From Stenogyne calaminthoides (lineage: Eukaryota > Streptophyta > Magnoliopsida > Lamiales > Lamiaceae), in NCBI GenBank assembly GCA_037126765.1, contig JBBCBC010000012.1:9796001-9860000 (forward strand): a DNA stretch of 64,000 nt. Reading direction: 5' to 3'. Shown piece after piece: positions 43,691-55,117 of the stretch (position 1 is the stretch's first letter; every line of letters starts with the position of its first letter). The notes under the pieces were generated by a model. That model ran no database searches and had not been told where the DNA came from. It was given only the letters and a program-made list of their open reading frames with translations. The translations under genes and the position numbers were made by a program.

Positions 43691-44350
43691 ATCATCTATC
43701 TCGGCCTCAAGTATAAAATCGTCGGGCTCGGGACCCATTCTTGGATCAAACTCGTCATCTTCCTCTTCTTACTTTTCTTTTCAGTATCCAGCATGTTATC
43801 AGGCGTTTTGTGATCCAGTGTCATTATGTGATGACTAAACGTGCGTGCTAAATTTGAATAAGGCGAAGAATAAAGCAAACAACCTCTTGCATCCACTTGG
43901 TCACCTTTAATCTTGGTTAACCCAACCCACCCGGTGGGGAACTTTACAAAAAAATAATAGGTAGAGGGGACGCGACCTCGAATTAGGTTTCAAATGGCCT
44001 CCCCCGAGGCGGCCGTTATAGGTGCTCGGGAGGTCGACACAAGGAAATCTAGGAGCCTAGTGTTTAAGACCTTCTCATCCAAGGTGGATCTGAGCTCCTC
44101 GAACAAAGCGGACCATGCCCAGAGGTTTGACTGTATCGCGTTTAGAAGCCCTTCACTTTATGATCGCATGGGGTGATGTATGCTTCATAATCCCGAGTTG
44201 GTCTAGGGTCTTTTTAAGCGAGAATGTTGCGAAGGCCCCCAGTAAATCGATCCCAAGCATATAGTCGTCCCCCATGATATTGGCCTTTATGACCAATGGG
44301 TCTATGTTCGGCACACGACTCGGCTTTGTCTATTTCCCGAACTCAATTTT
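43691..44350 (-). pseudogene. gypsy protease region and linker
   Basis: Minus-strand pieces read KFPTGWVGLTKIKGDQVDAR at about 43945-43890, then NLARTFSHHIMTLDHK, the usual link between protease and RT in Tat elements. Upstream, IMGDDYMLGIDLLGAFATFS (about 44280-44220) fits a degraded protease C-terminal part. The active-site DTG/DSG was not found. Confidence 0.55.
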
Positions 44351-44499
44351 TGCGGGTTTCTTCGGTCCACAACCAAGATGGGCGAGAACCATTCTTTGAG
44401 TATTCTCCATTGCCCTAACTTTTCGCCTTTAAGGCTAGCTTTGATGAGGAGGCGGAGGCGGGCCCTGTCGTGGCAAGGGGCGAGATGGTGTGGATAATG

Positions 44500-45012
44500 C
44501 GACCTCGCTGTGCCCTTTGGTATGGGTGGCACAAGTAGCTTCATACATCAATGCCCCTATCCGCAGGCTCTCTTTGCACCCGATCTCTGGCTCGGGTTGG
44601 CGGTCATCTTTGTCGACCTTGCCATACGATTATGCCTTTAGGGATTCTTGACAAACTCATTCGGTAAGCCATCTTCATAAAAAGCTTCCTGCTGCTTCCA
44701 GCGGATCTCGACACTTTCATTTGGTGTAGTGTCCCCCTCGGTCATGATAGTGGCAATACTTGTTCGGGTTTTGTCGATTTTGTCTTTCATGGGGCGGAGT
44801 GCTGCTTATGTCTCTTCCTGGATGCAGGTATAAGCGTTACGTGTCATACCTAGAGCCTCCATCGACTTCACCGGAATGGACTCCTCAAATGGTTTGAAGG
44901 TATCGGGTGTCTTGTAATGACCCCGGTTTTCTTGGAACCTTTCTTGGGCTCCGCCGACTTCCTTTGTCTCTCGAGAGCTGGGTCTCTAGCAATTCCATGG
45001 TATGGATGAGGT
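44500..45012 (-). pseudogene. gypsy gag, downstream part
   Basis: Continues gag past the solo LTR: HGIARDPALERQRKSAEPKK next to the junction, then HYHDRGGHYTK followed by KCRDPLEAAG at about 44750-44690, a zinc-knuckle-like Cys/His motif found in Tat gag proteins. Several stops. Confidence 0.7.
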
Positions 45013-46043
45013 TGTTGGGATATTTTAGTTTTGATGAATTATGCGAAAACATTATCAACTTGTGTTATTGACGCTTAATTTACTGAGATAACAAGTTGAG
45101 GGGAACGAGAGAACAAATTGAGGGGAACTCACGGAATCGGACGTGATCGACGAGATCGACGAAGTCGCAGCATTTAATGATCGAGATCATATGAGTAAGA
45201 TGAGTTCCGGAGTTAAACCGATGAAATGAGCAAAATCGGAAGAGAAGAAAAAAATAAGCCACCGATCGGAAGATCGGATGACCCGGATGACTGAAGAGAT
45301 GACCCGGAATGACTGATCGGATGATCGGAAGAATGCATAAGCCGATATGGTGATCGAAGAGCAAAACAAGCCGATCGTCGAGAAACCGACGGAAGATCGA
45401 AGAAGGTTGCGGATCGGAAGAGGAGCGGATGAGATCGACGAGATCGACGTGATCGAGATCGATATGAAGATGAGCGGATGGTCAAGATCGACGCGTGATT
45501 GAGACTAGATGTGTTAAACTTATATGCTAACCTAATATGCTAACTGATGAACTAATCGATGCGTATAAACCGATATGTGACCTAATGCTATATATTGATC
45601 CGATCATGTGAGCCGATCGATTAAAGTAGAAGAAATCGATATCATAAAACCGTAAATCTACATACCAGATCGGAGAGAAGTCATCGGAAGAGAAGTCATC
45701 CAAGTCATGTTCACCGAGAATCGAACGCTCACCGATGATCGCTAGCTCGAAAAGCTAGTGACTGAGGGTCGATTGTTCGAAGACAAGAAGAATCAACTCG
45801 GTCGGCTGAGTGTCAAGATATACTGATCGCATAAGGTCCGATCAAGAGAAGTCACCAAGGCTCGACAGATCAAGACTCGAGAGAATCTGAATGATTCCAA
45901 GGCGAGGAATCTGAGGAATATAGCCGTTAAGATCAGCTGACGTGGACCAATGAGAGGAAGACAACCAGCCTGGAAAAGCTGCAGAACTTACAGAGAATAG
46001 TATGGATTTGAATGTGATTCTCTCCAACGGTAACATTAAAATC

Positions 46044-46060
46044 CACACTATAAATACAAG
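46044..46060 (+). promoter_or_regulatory. TATA box of solo LTR
   Basis: ACACTATAAATACAAG is a strong plant TATA element placed where LTR transcription should begin. It sits inside gag, so it could start transcription toward the gypsy 5' side. Confidence 0.5.
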
Positions 46061-46328
46061 TTCTTCCCAGTGCGAAGAAGATAGCAACAATGCTACAGAA
46101 CCAAAGAGAGTTATACTCAAAATCATTCCCACCCTAGAACACAAGTCTATAGATATACAAATATATTCAAAGAGTGTTCTAGAACCCAACCTAAGCAACC
46201 CACGATGTATCTTAAGCTTAGAGAGATTTTCCCAACCTTAGCATTGAGGCTAAACAAATGTAAGGGAAAATCTCACCATAGTTGGAGACAACACCAAATC
46301 CAAACCCAATGGTGAAGTGAGGTAGTTG

Positions 46329-46510
46329 TTAGGCAATCCCGTAGAGGGTGATAAGTCTCGTTGGAGTGTGAACTCGTTAAACATCTGTAGGCGATCCCGT
46401 GGAGGGTGATAAGTCCCGAGGCGAACCCGAGAGAGGGTTATAAGTCCAGTTTGAGTGTGAACTCGTTAAACATCTATAGGCAATCCCGTGGAGGGTGATA
46501 AGTCCCGTTG
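46329..46510 (+). repeat. tandem repeats in solo LTR R/U5 part
   Basis: GGTGATAAGTCCCG-type units (CAATCCCGTGGAGGGTGATA) recur three to four times, alternating with GAGTGTGAACTCGTTAAACA (twice). Confidence 0.75.
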
Positions 46511-46753
46511 AAGGAATTTCCCTAGAGAGGGAGAGTGGATGTAGGACTGGTTGTCCGAACCACTATATATTGCTGTGTTGTTTACTGCTTTATGTTTACT
46601 TGTCATATGCATCTGGTTATAAGCAAAACACAACACATGAGCTTAAAAAGATAAAAATTGTAATCACTCTGCCCTCTCCCCTGTTTTATATGCATCGCTT
46701 TTAAAATGTTTGCTTCCGCACGCGCAAATCGGTTTTAATCGGGACCAACAACA

Positions 46754-47741
46754 GAGGTCACTGGCCCTTTTCCTGAAATCGGCATAGCTGGTCGGGTAGT
46801 CGGCGGTCATGCGCCGCCATAGCTTGGTTCCTCTTCTGAGGCCAGATACTGCCCCCAGCAGCTTGGCCTCGTCCCCAATGGGGTCGCCTTCAATGATAAG
46901 TCTATCGATCCTCTCAACATAGGATCGATCTGACTCCATCTCCCCCTGACGCATGTTCATGAGCCTCTGCCTTGTCGCAGGTCGGGGCGCCATCGCCGTA
47001 TAGTGGCCCAAGAATAATCGAGCCAGTTGCTCGAAAGTATCAATGGAGAGAGATGGCAGCGAAGTGTACCACATGTGGGCCTGGTCGCTCAGCGTCAGGG
47101 AGAAAAGTCTACACTTCGTCGCATCCGATGCCCCCATTGAGGCCATATACGCATTGTACTTCGCCATATGGACTCTGGGGTCTGTACTCCCGTTGTAGCG
47201 ATCTAGAGCCGCTATGCTGATTTTCCTCTGGGCAGGTGCCAGAGTGATCATAGTTCCCAAGGGCGAATCGGGGATGACAAGGTCAGTGTTAGACCCAGAC
47301 GGTCCATCCTGGTTACCCACCTTTTCCAACAGCTGTTGGACGGTCCTAGCCAATGCCGCGACCTGAGCGTCGCGCGGGTTACTGGCCCCCTGCCCGTGAC
47401 CATGGTGGTATGCCGAATGTCTCGGCGATCCTCCGTGGTGCATGTCCAGGGCCATGGCAAGATCTCTTTCCACCTGTTCATCATGGCGTGGTTGAGAGTG
47501 AGCCTCGTCCTCGCCCCTCATGAGGGCCTTCCGGGCCGCTTGGCTTCCGAGGTGGGTGAATACACTATTCAAACCCGCTGGTCTGTCCAGGGCCCGATGG
47601 TTCCGAATGATGGCCTATTTAGCCTCGTTGTACGTCAGTTGGCCCGTGGACCATCCCTTTTCCGTCATAACGCGTTTACCTTTGGAGGTTCCGGCGTCAT
47701 GGGCTGTTTTCTTGGCTGGGGGCTGTTCCTCCTCAACGCCG
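46754..47741 (-). pseudogene. gypsy gag, upstream part
   Basis: The frame 47572-46664 is about 270 codons of gag before it runs into the solo LTR. It holds RYNGSTDPRVHMAKYNAYMA, MWYTSLPSLSIDTFEQLARL, RQGEMESDRSYVERI and LWRRMTADYPTSYADFRKRA, the retrotransposon gag core. Upstream, VEEEQPPAKKTAHDAG and GQLTYNEAK, then a stop, lie in another frame (47741-47615). The 5' end abuts the truncated LTR with no leader or primer site. Confidence 0.88.
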
Positions 47742-48149
47742 GAATTTACATAAGGAATAATGCCTATGAAAGGGCTACAATATCGGGAACCATTAATCTC
47801 GCCTTGACAGGCCAGAAATCGTCCAACTTCAGCGTGCGCCAATCGTGGAGCGGATGTGGAGGGCGGATTAGTGGCGTGTCGGGGGCTGTCATTGACCACG
47901 TGAACTGTATAGTTATGGCTGGTGCAGGTCACTCCCGACTTGAGAATATAAAGCGAAAATCACATCGCGACTTCCCGAACTGCCGACTACCCGAGTTGCC
48001 GACCTTTGCGACTTGAAGGTTTGGTCTTGTGGGAATTACGTGGGCTGATCCCTTGGTCCCCTTGTCGAGGTTGCTTCATGCAGTCTTTGTTGGATTGTTT
48101 ATGATCCTTCGTGCCCAGGTGAGAGGTCGGGTTTATCCATGCTACAACA
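47742..48149 (-). repeat. gypsy 5' LTR, truncated
   Basis: 408 bp matching 36355-36767. The LTR portion equivalent to 36111-36354, the primer-binding site and the leader are missing, so the LTR passes straight into gag coding sequence. The element cannot start reverse transcription. Confidence 0.85.
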
Positions 48150-48990
48150 GTAGAGAACCTCTCTTAGAGTTCTCCATCGCAAATCGCTTCAACACCTTAT
48201 CTACGTAGGTTGACTGTGACAACCCCAACATCCTCTTGGATCTATCCCTATGGATCTTGATCCCTAAGATGTAGCAAGCCTCACCAAGATCCTTCATCAT
48301 GAAGGTCCTTGATAGCCAATCTTTAACCGACTGCATAAGAGGAATGTTGTTTCCCATAATCAGCATATCATCAACATACACAACTATGAAAACAATATTT
48401 ATCCCTCTGCGCTTACGATAAACGCATGGATCTTCCGAATTTCTGATGAAGTCAAACGATTTGACAGCTTCATTCAATCGGATATTCCAACTCCTAGAAG
48501 CTTGTTTTAATCCATAAATGGACCGTTTGAGCTTGCACACAAGATTAGACTTTGACTTAGATACAAAACCTTCCAGTTGAGTCATAAACACCTCCTTATC
48601 AATGTTGCCATTTAGGAAGGTTGTTTTGACATCCATCTGTCAAATCTCATAATCTAGATGTGCTGCTACTGCAAGTAAAATTTGAATGGACTTGATTTTG
48701 GCAACAGGTGAGAAAGTCTTATCATAGTCAATTCCTTCACGTTGACTATAACCTTTTGCCACCAACCTAGCCTTGTAGGTTTGTACCTTGCCGTTTGCAT
48801 TAGTCTTACGTTTGTAAACCCAATTGCAACCTATGGGTTTGACCCCTTTTGGCAATACAACCAAGTCCCAGACTTGATTTGTGTACATCGAGTCCATCTC
48901 AGATTTCATGGCTTCATGCCACTTCTCTGAGTCAACGTCTAATGTTGCCTTAGTGTAAGTTCTGGGATCGTCTTTATCCGAGATCTCCAC
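48142..48990 (-). pseudogene. copia-2 reverse transcriptase
   Basis: 48990-48640 reads EMDSMYTNQVWDLVVLPKGV, GCNWVYKRKTNANGK, AKGYSQREGIDYDKTFSPVA. After one stop, 48636-48142 continues MDVKTTFLNGNIDKEVFMTQ, IYGLKQASRSWNIRL, VVYVDDMLIMGNN (YVDD catalytic box) and GEACYILGIKIHRDRSKRML. It is cut at 48154 by the gypsy, then resumes at 36105. Only one stop in the RT body, so decay is mild. Confidence 0.93.
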
Positions 48991-49085
48991 ATCATCATGT
49001 TCCTCTACGAGGAAATCATAATATCTAGTGGGCGGATTACAAATCCTGGTAGACTTACGGAGCAGTGGTTGTGCAGGTTGTACAT

Positions 49086-49598
49086 TCAGATTGTGAAATT
49101 TTGTGGTGCATCGATTTCATCAATGTCCGGAGAGACCTCAAGAGCAACACTTTCAGATGCCTCTTGGGTGGGAGTTTGAACTATGTTGTTCTCATTCAGC
49201 ACACTTGGAGTTTGTTGCGAAGGCAATGCAACTCCAATTACGCTCCCACTGGCTGAAAGAGGATCATTAAGTGATAAACTTCCACCATGAGAGCTGTTGA
49301 ATGCTCCCATTGATTCCTTTTCACGTTTCTTTGACAAGATATTAGTCTCCTGGTTATCCTGTGGTTCTTGAATTTCTTCAAGTTCTATCATCTTACAACC
49401 TTGTTCCTTAAAGACATAGTCTTCTTCGAGGAACCTAGCATGCCTAGAAACAATTATTGTTTGTTTCTCAGGTAGATAGAAATAATATCCTCTCGTTTCC
49501 TTAGGATATCCCACAAGGTAACCCTTTTCACCTTTGGATTCCAACTTATCAGTGAGCATCTTTTTCACAATTGCTGGGCAACCCCACGTTTTGATATG
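49086..49598 (-). pseudogene. copia-2 integrase C-terminus and linker
   Basis: 49568-49086 starts KKMLTDKLESKGEKGYLVGY, the copia integrase tail (core GYxxGxP-like motif YLVGYPKETRGYYFY), then a Ser/Gln-rich linker to RT. Confidence 0.85.
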
Positions 49599-50225
49599 TT
49601 AAAAAGTTGGCTTCTTGCCACACCATAATTCATATGGTGTATGCTCAACTGATTTGGATGAAATCCTATTCAGAATGTAAACTGAGGTTTGTAACGTGTA
49701 TCCCCATAAGAATGTCGAAAGGGAGGAAAAGCTCATCATGGACCTTACCATGTCCAACAAGGTTCGGTTTTTCCTCTCGGACACTCCGTTCATTTGCGGT
49801 GTTCCGGAAGGAGTCCATTGTGATTGGATTCCATGTAACTTTAAGTAATCCATGAACTCATGGCTAAGGTATTCACCTCCTCGATCCGATCGAAGAGTCT
49901 TGATACTCTTACCAAATTGCTTTTCTACTTCAGCTTTGAACTCCTTGAATTTCTCAAAAGACTCAGATTTGTGCTTCATAAGATACAGATATCCATATCT
50001 TGAGAAATCGTCAGTAAAAGTGATGAAATAGGCAAAGTGACCCCTAGCTAGAGTGGGCAATGGTCCACAGACATCACTATGGATCAATTCTAGAACTTCT
50101 TTGGCACGAACTCCTTTCCCAGAGAAGGGTTTGTTGGTCATTTTGCCCTTGAGACAAGATTCACAATTTTCATAAGACTCAAAGTCGAATGGGGTTAAGT
50201 AGTCTAACTTTCTTAACCTTGCAAT
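49599..50225 (-). pseudogene. copia-2 integrase core
   Basis: 50141-49599 carries LIHSDVCGPLPTLARG (catalytic Asp), TLRSDRGGEYLSHEFMDYLK (Asp) and NGVSERKNRTLLDM (Glu). The full DDE triad is intact. Upstream CESCLKGKM-like zinc module text reaches about 50180. The frame is open through the whole core. Confidence 0.92.
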
Positions 50226-50231
50226 TCTATT

Positions 50232-51600
50232 CTATCTCATTTGCATGACCAAGCCTACACTGCCATAAGTAAGTCGGGTTTTCATGATTACTAAGTTTGA
50301 GTCGTTTGTTTTGTATAGTAAGAACATCATATCCACAATACAACAAGTATAAACCATTAGATAAAGGAGCATTTCCATACACATCACCATTAAGCAAAAA
50401 ATAACAATTATTGTTTGCAAAATAGAAGGAAAAAAACCTTCAATATCCAACATCGGAATAGAAATAATGTTGCGGGTAATAAAAGGAACAAAATAACAAT
50501 TATTCAGTTGAAGTCTAAAACCAGAGGGTAAATCTAAAACGTAAACGTCAACACGATCAGCAGCAACTCTTGCTCCATTCCCAACGTGTAGGGCGACTTC
50601 ACCCGACCTAACTGCCCTGCTATCCTTGAGACCCTGCACATTTGTACAAATGTGTGAGCCACAACCGGTATCTAATACCCAGAAGTTAGTATCATTTGTG
50701 GATATGTTTATCTCAATAACAAACATACATGTTCCAGTGGCTGAGACACCTTGTGTCTTCTTTTCAGCTGCTAGAACCTTGCAGTCCTTCTTCCAATGCC
50801 CCTTCTGCTTGCAGTGGAGGCATACATCCTTGTCCACCCTCTCCTTCTTTTGAATTCCACCTTTGGGCTTAAGGAAGATGGGCTTGGAGCCTTTCTTTGC
50901 CTTGCCCCTTCGCTTCTTCTTTCCTTTCGGAGCAGAAGAAGTAGAGCCACTCACCATGAGCACGGGCTTTTCCTTAGCAGTGGAAGACTCAAAGGTCTTT
51001 AACATGTTATGCAGCTCTGGCATAGTCGATTTCGTCTTATTCATATTAAAGTTTACCCGAAACTCGAATATGAATCAGGAAGCAACTGAAGAATGGCATA
51101 AACAACAACGTTGGTCTTGAGCTCAATGCCCAAATGACCAAGTTTCTCAATTAGCCCAATCATCTTCAACACATGAGGAGAAACCTTCCCTCCCTAAGAC
51201 AATCGACATCTAAACAGATCTCTCATCACTTCATAAATCTCGGAACGAGATTCAGAATCAAAGAGATCCTTCAGATGCTTAATCATCTCAAAGGGGAGCA
51301 TCTTCTCATGCTGCCTTTGCAACTCGGGAGTCATCCCGAGTAGCATAACACACTGAGCCTGGGAAGCATCTTCTTGATGCTTCTTCTGAGCCTCGGCGTC
51401 AAACGCCTCGGCTTCTTCAGTACCAGCCTCCGGGGTAGGAGGGATTGGCGTGTCCAACACGTACTCAATCTTTTCTTACCTAAGCATCAAATGCACGTTT
51501 CGGTGCCAGTCGAGAAAATTTAGCCCAACCAATTTGTTCGTTTCCAAAACGCTTCTCAGTGATAAGTTATTTCAACAATCCTAGAGAAATAAAATAAAAC
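50232..51600 (-). pseudogene. copia-2 gag and protease
   Basis: Gag begins near 51590 (GLNFLDWHRNVHLML) and runs through 51460-51194 (EYVLDTPIPPTPEAG) with a stop, then 51044-50232 with CCHC knuckle CLHCKQKGHWKKDC, followed by the aspartic protease active site VLDTGCGSHIC and LNNCYFVPFITRNIIS. Two frame interruptions lie in gag at about 51190-51050 and 51480. Confidence 0.9.
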
Positions 51601-53502
51601 AGGAATTAAAACACATAATTCATATGATCAATATTCAGCAATCAAAATAAACATGGCCTTTCAAATTTATTTTGTCTCCATTATTTTCACATATTCAACG
51701 ACCTCATCGGAAGAATACGAATTTATATCTAATATAAATCATAATGGACTAGGATCCACATTTCTACTATTGCAATATCTGCTTGGGTTGATTACTGCAA
51801 TATCATAACTGGTAGGTCTCCAAACCAATTGCAAAACTGCAACTCCTAGTTGATTGAACCTAGTTCAATCGGATGCCCCTTGACTTTCTTTTCCCTGCTT
51901 GGGCTGGTGAAACAAAGTCAAGTTGATTTACAACCATCAAGCGATGACACTTCGTGTCCCTATAGAAGTCCCGTTAGATGTAGATCCGAGCAAAAGACTT
52001 GGGCCTTAAATACTCATTGGAACGAAACCTCCGGTTTACTTTTAATTTTGATGGAAGACATCGTTCAAATTAATGAAAATCATATTTTAATGAGGAACAT
52101 TTTCAAAGGCGGGGTATTAATTGCTTAATCGAGATCCATCATGTTAATCTATATCACATTCGAGTAATTATTGGGTGCCACCTACCCAAACATGATTTTA
52201 CACGGACTAACACTTATATGGGCGCCGTCTACCCAAACAATAAATACGGTCCGACAGTTATTGGGTGCCGCCTACCCAAACAGTTATAATGCGGACTGTA
52301 AAGCGTTTAATGAATTAAATTTTAAAAAATAGTTAAACAGTGGGATTTAATAATTTCTTTTAAACCGAATTTCAAAATCCAATTTTAATTCGATTTTAAA
52401 TTATTAAAACAATAATTAATCTAATTAATTTAAATAAACGTCCAACTTTTATTACTATTTTAAAATTAATCCAATTAAATTTTAAATAGATTTTATTCAT
52501 TTGTTTTTACGAGGGCTCGTGCAAATTCTAAAATTGCACGAAGGGGCCTGTCCTAAATCCAATTTTGGCACAGTCCCTCCCCTCATCATCGCCCGGTTTC
52601 CAAAACCTTTTCCAATCGGGTCAGCTGACATCAATCAAACCATCCAATAACTCATCACAATTTATCCGAATTATTCCAAACAATTCACAAAATTGCTCAA
52701 CTATTGGGTTCAATTAGTCTCAATTTCAAACATCCAGTAGAAAATAATTAGACATTCAATCAGGGTCCAAGACGAATGAAAATCACAGAACCATCCATTA
52801 TACAGCGCCCGTGCGAGTCACCGCCGCCGCTAGGCATGTGCGGGCGACTCGCCATCGCGAGTACTCAAAACAAAGCGCGCGGAGCCGCGGGTTCATCAAT
52901 TTCGTCCAAGATGAGAACAGACGAGCCAGAGGTCAGCCGATTCGGTGGAGCACCACCACGAATCGAATCAAAATAGGGCATGGATGTATCGAGTCGCACG
53001 GGATCGAGGACCGCCACCCTGAGACGAAGCGAAACGGTGGCGCTCCGCCACGAACCGAAACACATCGGAGCGCACCACCACGAGACGTGGGTGCTTGCAA
53101 TCAAAGCGAAATAGATCAAGGGTGAAGTGGCAACGAATCACGACGGGGCGCGAGTGCGCAGCCACAGATCCAATCTGTTCTACGGCGGCGCGAGCTCGTG
53201 TGATCGACGCGAGTTGCGGCTCAAAGCCGTTTACTCAAGCGCCGTCGCGAGTCACCCGTGGAGCTGGGCTGCACGCATCGACAATGGCGGCGCCGGGGTG
53301 TTTCCCAGAAAACCCTAAGCGGTGTGGCGATGAAAACGACGGGTCCAGAAGACCAAAAGGGGGAACAAAGCAGAAAACCCCCCAAAATAATTCCAAGGGG
53401 TGCGGTCTGTTCTAAACAGTCGTGACCCTAGTTCTGATAAAAAAAAATTATTTTAATTTTTAAATCAAAACCAATACACTATGCAATTAAACAAGAGTCT
53501 GA
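51601..53502 (-). other. copia-2 long leader (5' UTR)
   Basis: 1.9 kb between gag and the primer-binding site, very long for a copia element. It holds three copies of a short hairpin (52171-52279) and a GC-rich block at about 52796-53420 with no frame I can name. Confidence 0.7.
52165..52312 (-). repeat. triplicated hairpin repeat in leader
   Basis: Hairpins at 52171-52189, 52218-52236 and 52261-52279 share TTGGGT...ACCCAA arms with a 7-base loop, each followed within 10-25 bases by CGGAC or CGGTCCGAC. Spacing is 47 and 43 bp. Confidence 0.8.
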
Positions 53503-53514
53503 GCTCTGATACCA
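53503..53514 (-). other. copia-2 primer-binding site
   Basis: Minus strand TGGTATCAGAGC is complementary to the 3' end of initiator tRNA-Met, one base from the LTR end. Confidence 0.93.
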
Positions 53515-53515
53515 C

Positions 53516-55117
53516 TGTTGGAATTTAGAGGCACGTAAACACGTAATACATGCGTAGCGGAAATAAACAGTTCTCCTACAACGAACAATTAATTGCATAA
53601 TTAAATATGAGTAAACGTAAACAGAATTCTTACAGCAATTCATGGATTCCTCAACTATGGTATCCATGTAACAGTCGTTTACTAACTTGCACAGATCTGC
53701 CAACGTTGAATCCCCGAGATGAATTTACTAGGAAAATTCTAACTTAGAGATTTTATGGAGAAATATGAATTCACGTATTATGAATTCCCAAGAGCTCATA
53801 TATATAGGAGAAATCTAGCTTAAATCTCAAGCTAAACTGATTAGGAAATAAAATCCCTAATCTTTATTTAAATAAATCTCTTAGATTTATTCCCACATAT
53901 AAAATCTCTACGGATTTAAATTTCATATATGACAAATCTCTACGATTTATTTCCATATATATTAAATCCTACAATAATATTCCAAATATTATTATTGGGA
54001 ATTCTTATTTAATTAAATCCAATTTAATTAAACATAATAATAATTAATTACAAATTAATCTATTATTAATTACTTCTCCATAAATTAAATATTAAATCTA
54101 ATTTAACAATTAATCAACCAACTATAATTAGTAAACAACCATTACTTGTTGTGTGACCTATAGACCCTCATATATCGAGCGATTAGTCAAACTAAAGGTC
54201 TTAATTGAACCCTAGACAATAAATCAGACATTCTCAATATATGAGGTACGTTGCGAGGAAACGCGCAACTACCTGTAACTGAAACATGGGCTATTACGAT
54301 TTCCTCCTTTCATTCACGAATACTCGATTAAGCCTTGAACATGATGAAGTGTCTATTCAAATAACTTAATCAATTTATCTCTAATCACTAATTGATCATT
54401 CATGTCACACTTGGTCACAAAGTCCAAGTTGACGTGAATTGACCAATGACTTTGATCCAATTATGATGAGAAGATGAGTATTATCTCTAAATCCACTTTG
54501 AGGAATGAATCCTTTTCTTGGCTCAACTACCACGCACATGCACTTCGTGATGAACCCAATCCAAGCCATATCTACTCATGGAATGGTGCAAGCGTCGGTC
54601 ATGGTCAAAGTTCATCACTCCACACATGTCTTGCGTATTGACCTCAAGTCAAAGGAGTATCGATCACTCCCACTAACCGAGACACCCGTAGACACATATA
54701 GTGGAACTACGTCAAACGGTTTCTCGGATGGGTATACCAATACCCTCTAAGGTATTTGTGCATCCATCATGAGATACTTAGTATCTCGTAGTAAGTGAGA
54801 TCTCACTACACTCTCCAAGAGTATGATGCAGATCGCACACCAATCTCCATTGCATCATCAATATCCCATTCTCGATGATCCTTGATTGGGGCTATTTGAG
54901 AATCATGCTTAGGTCATCTGAGTTCTCACTCACTCAATGACAGCAATGACTCAAGGGAACACAGATAAGAACAAATGTTAGCAATCAAACATAATATTCT
55001 AATGAGTGCAACGCCATATATTTAATATTAAATAAACAATAATATTAAATCGATACTGAATATTATCTGAGCATTATGTACTTACAATGGATTGTCTCTA
55101 GGATACTAACACTAACA
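53516..55117 (-). repeat. copia-2 5' LTR
   Basis: 1602 bp with the same ends as 33729-35331. Adjacent to the primer-binding site, which sets the direction of transcription as minus. Confidence 0.93.

Larger units (their letters stand above)
45013..46753 (+). mobile_element. solo LTR (family C) inside gypsy gag
   Basis: Starts TGTTGGGATATT and ends GGGACCAACAACA, flanked by exact GAGGT (45008-45012 and 46754-46758). No internal sequence accompanies it, so it is a solo LTR left by recombination. A TATA box, CACTATAAATACAAG, at about 46049 on the plus strand gives the orientation. 1741 bp. Left part is dense in GATC/GATCGA motifs; the right part has a tandem array (46329-46510). Confidence 0.9.
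36111..48149 (-). mobile_element. Tat-like Ty3/gypsy element nested in copia-2
   Basis: The 5-bp duplication GTAGA flanks it exactly (36106-36110 and 48150-48154). Ends are TGTTGTAACTGG at the left and CATGCTACAACA at the right. On the minus strand: truncated 5' LTR, gag (with a nested solo LTR), protease, RT, RNase H, integrase, a long 3' region with antisense coding remnants, polypurine tract and 3' LTR. There is no chromodomain, and the RT/integrase style and extra antisense region fit the Tat/Ogre/Retand group. Confidence 0.9.
33729..55117 (-). mobile_element. copia-2: Ty1/copia LTR retrotransposon, split by a gypsy
   Basis: LTRs at 33729-35331 and 53516-55117 (about 1602 bp each) face the same way. 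A tRNA-Met primer-binding site lies at 53503-53514 and a polypurine tract at 35332-35346. Minus-strand order is leader, gag, protease, integrase, RT and RNase H. The gypsy element 36111-48149 interrupts RT. Flanks are CCTCC (left) and CCTCA (right), a 5-bp duplication with one mismatch. The first 240 bases of the LTRs differ at roughly 13 positions by eye, so insertion is not very recent. Confidence 0.93.

Noticed and set aside
45013..46753. Interruption of gag as a spliced intron
   Set aside because: It has LTR ends, a TATA box and an exact 5-bp target duplication, which an intron would not.
47336..48016. A 226-codon plus-strand ORF across the gypsy 5' LTR
   Set aside because: It is opposite to the real gag frame and half of it is LTR sequence; no domain is visible.
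52171..52279. CRISPR-like array
   Set aside because: Only three short hairpin units with unequal spacing, in a plant retrotransposon leader.
52811..53125. A 104-codon plus-strand ORF in the GC-rich leader
   Set aside because: GC-rich sequence makes long frames by chance in several registers; no family resemblance and no splice or start context.
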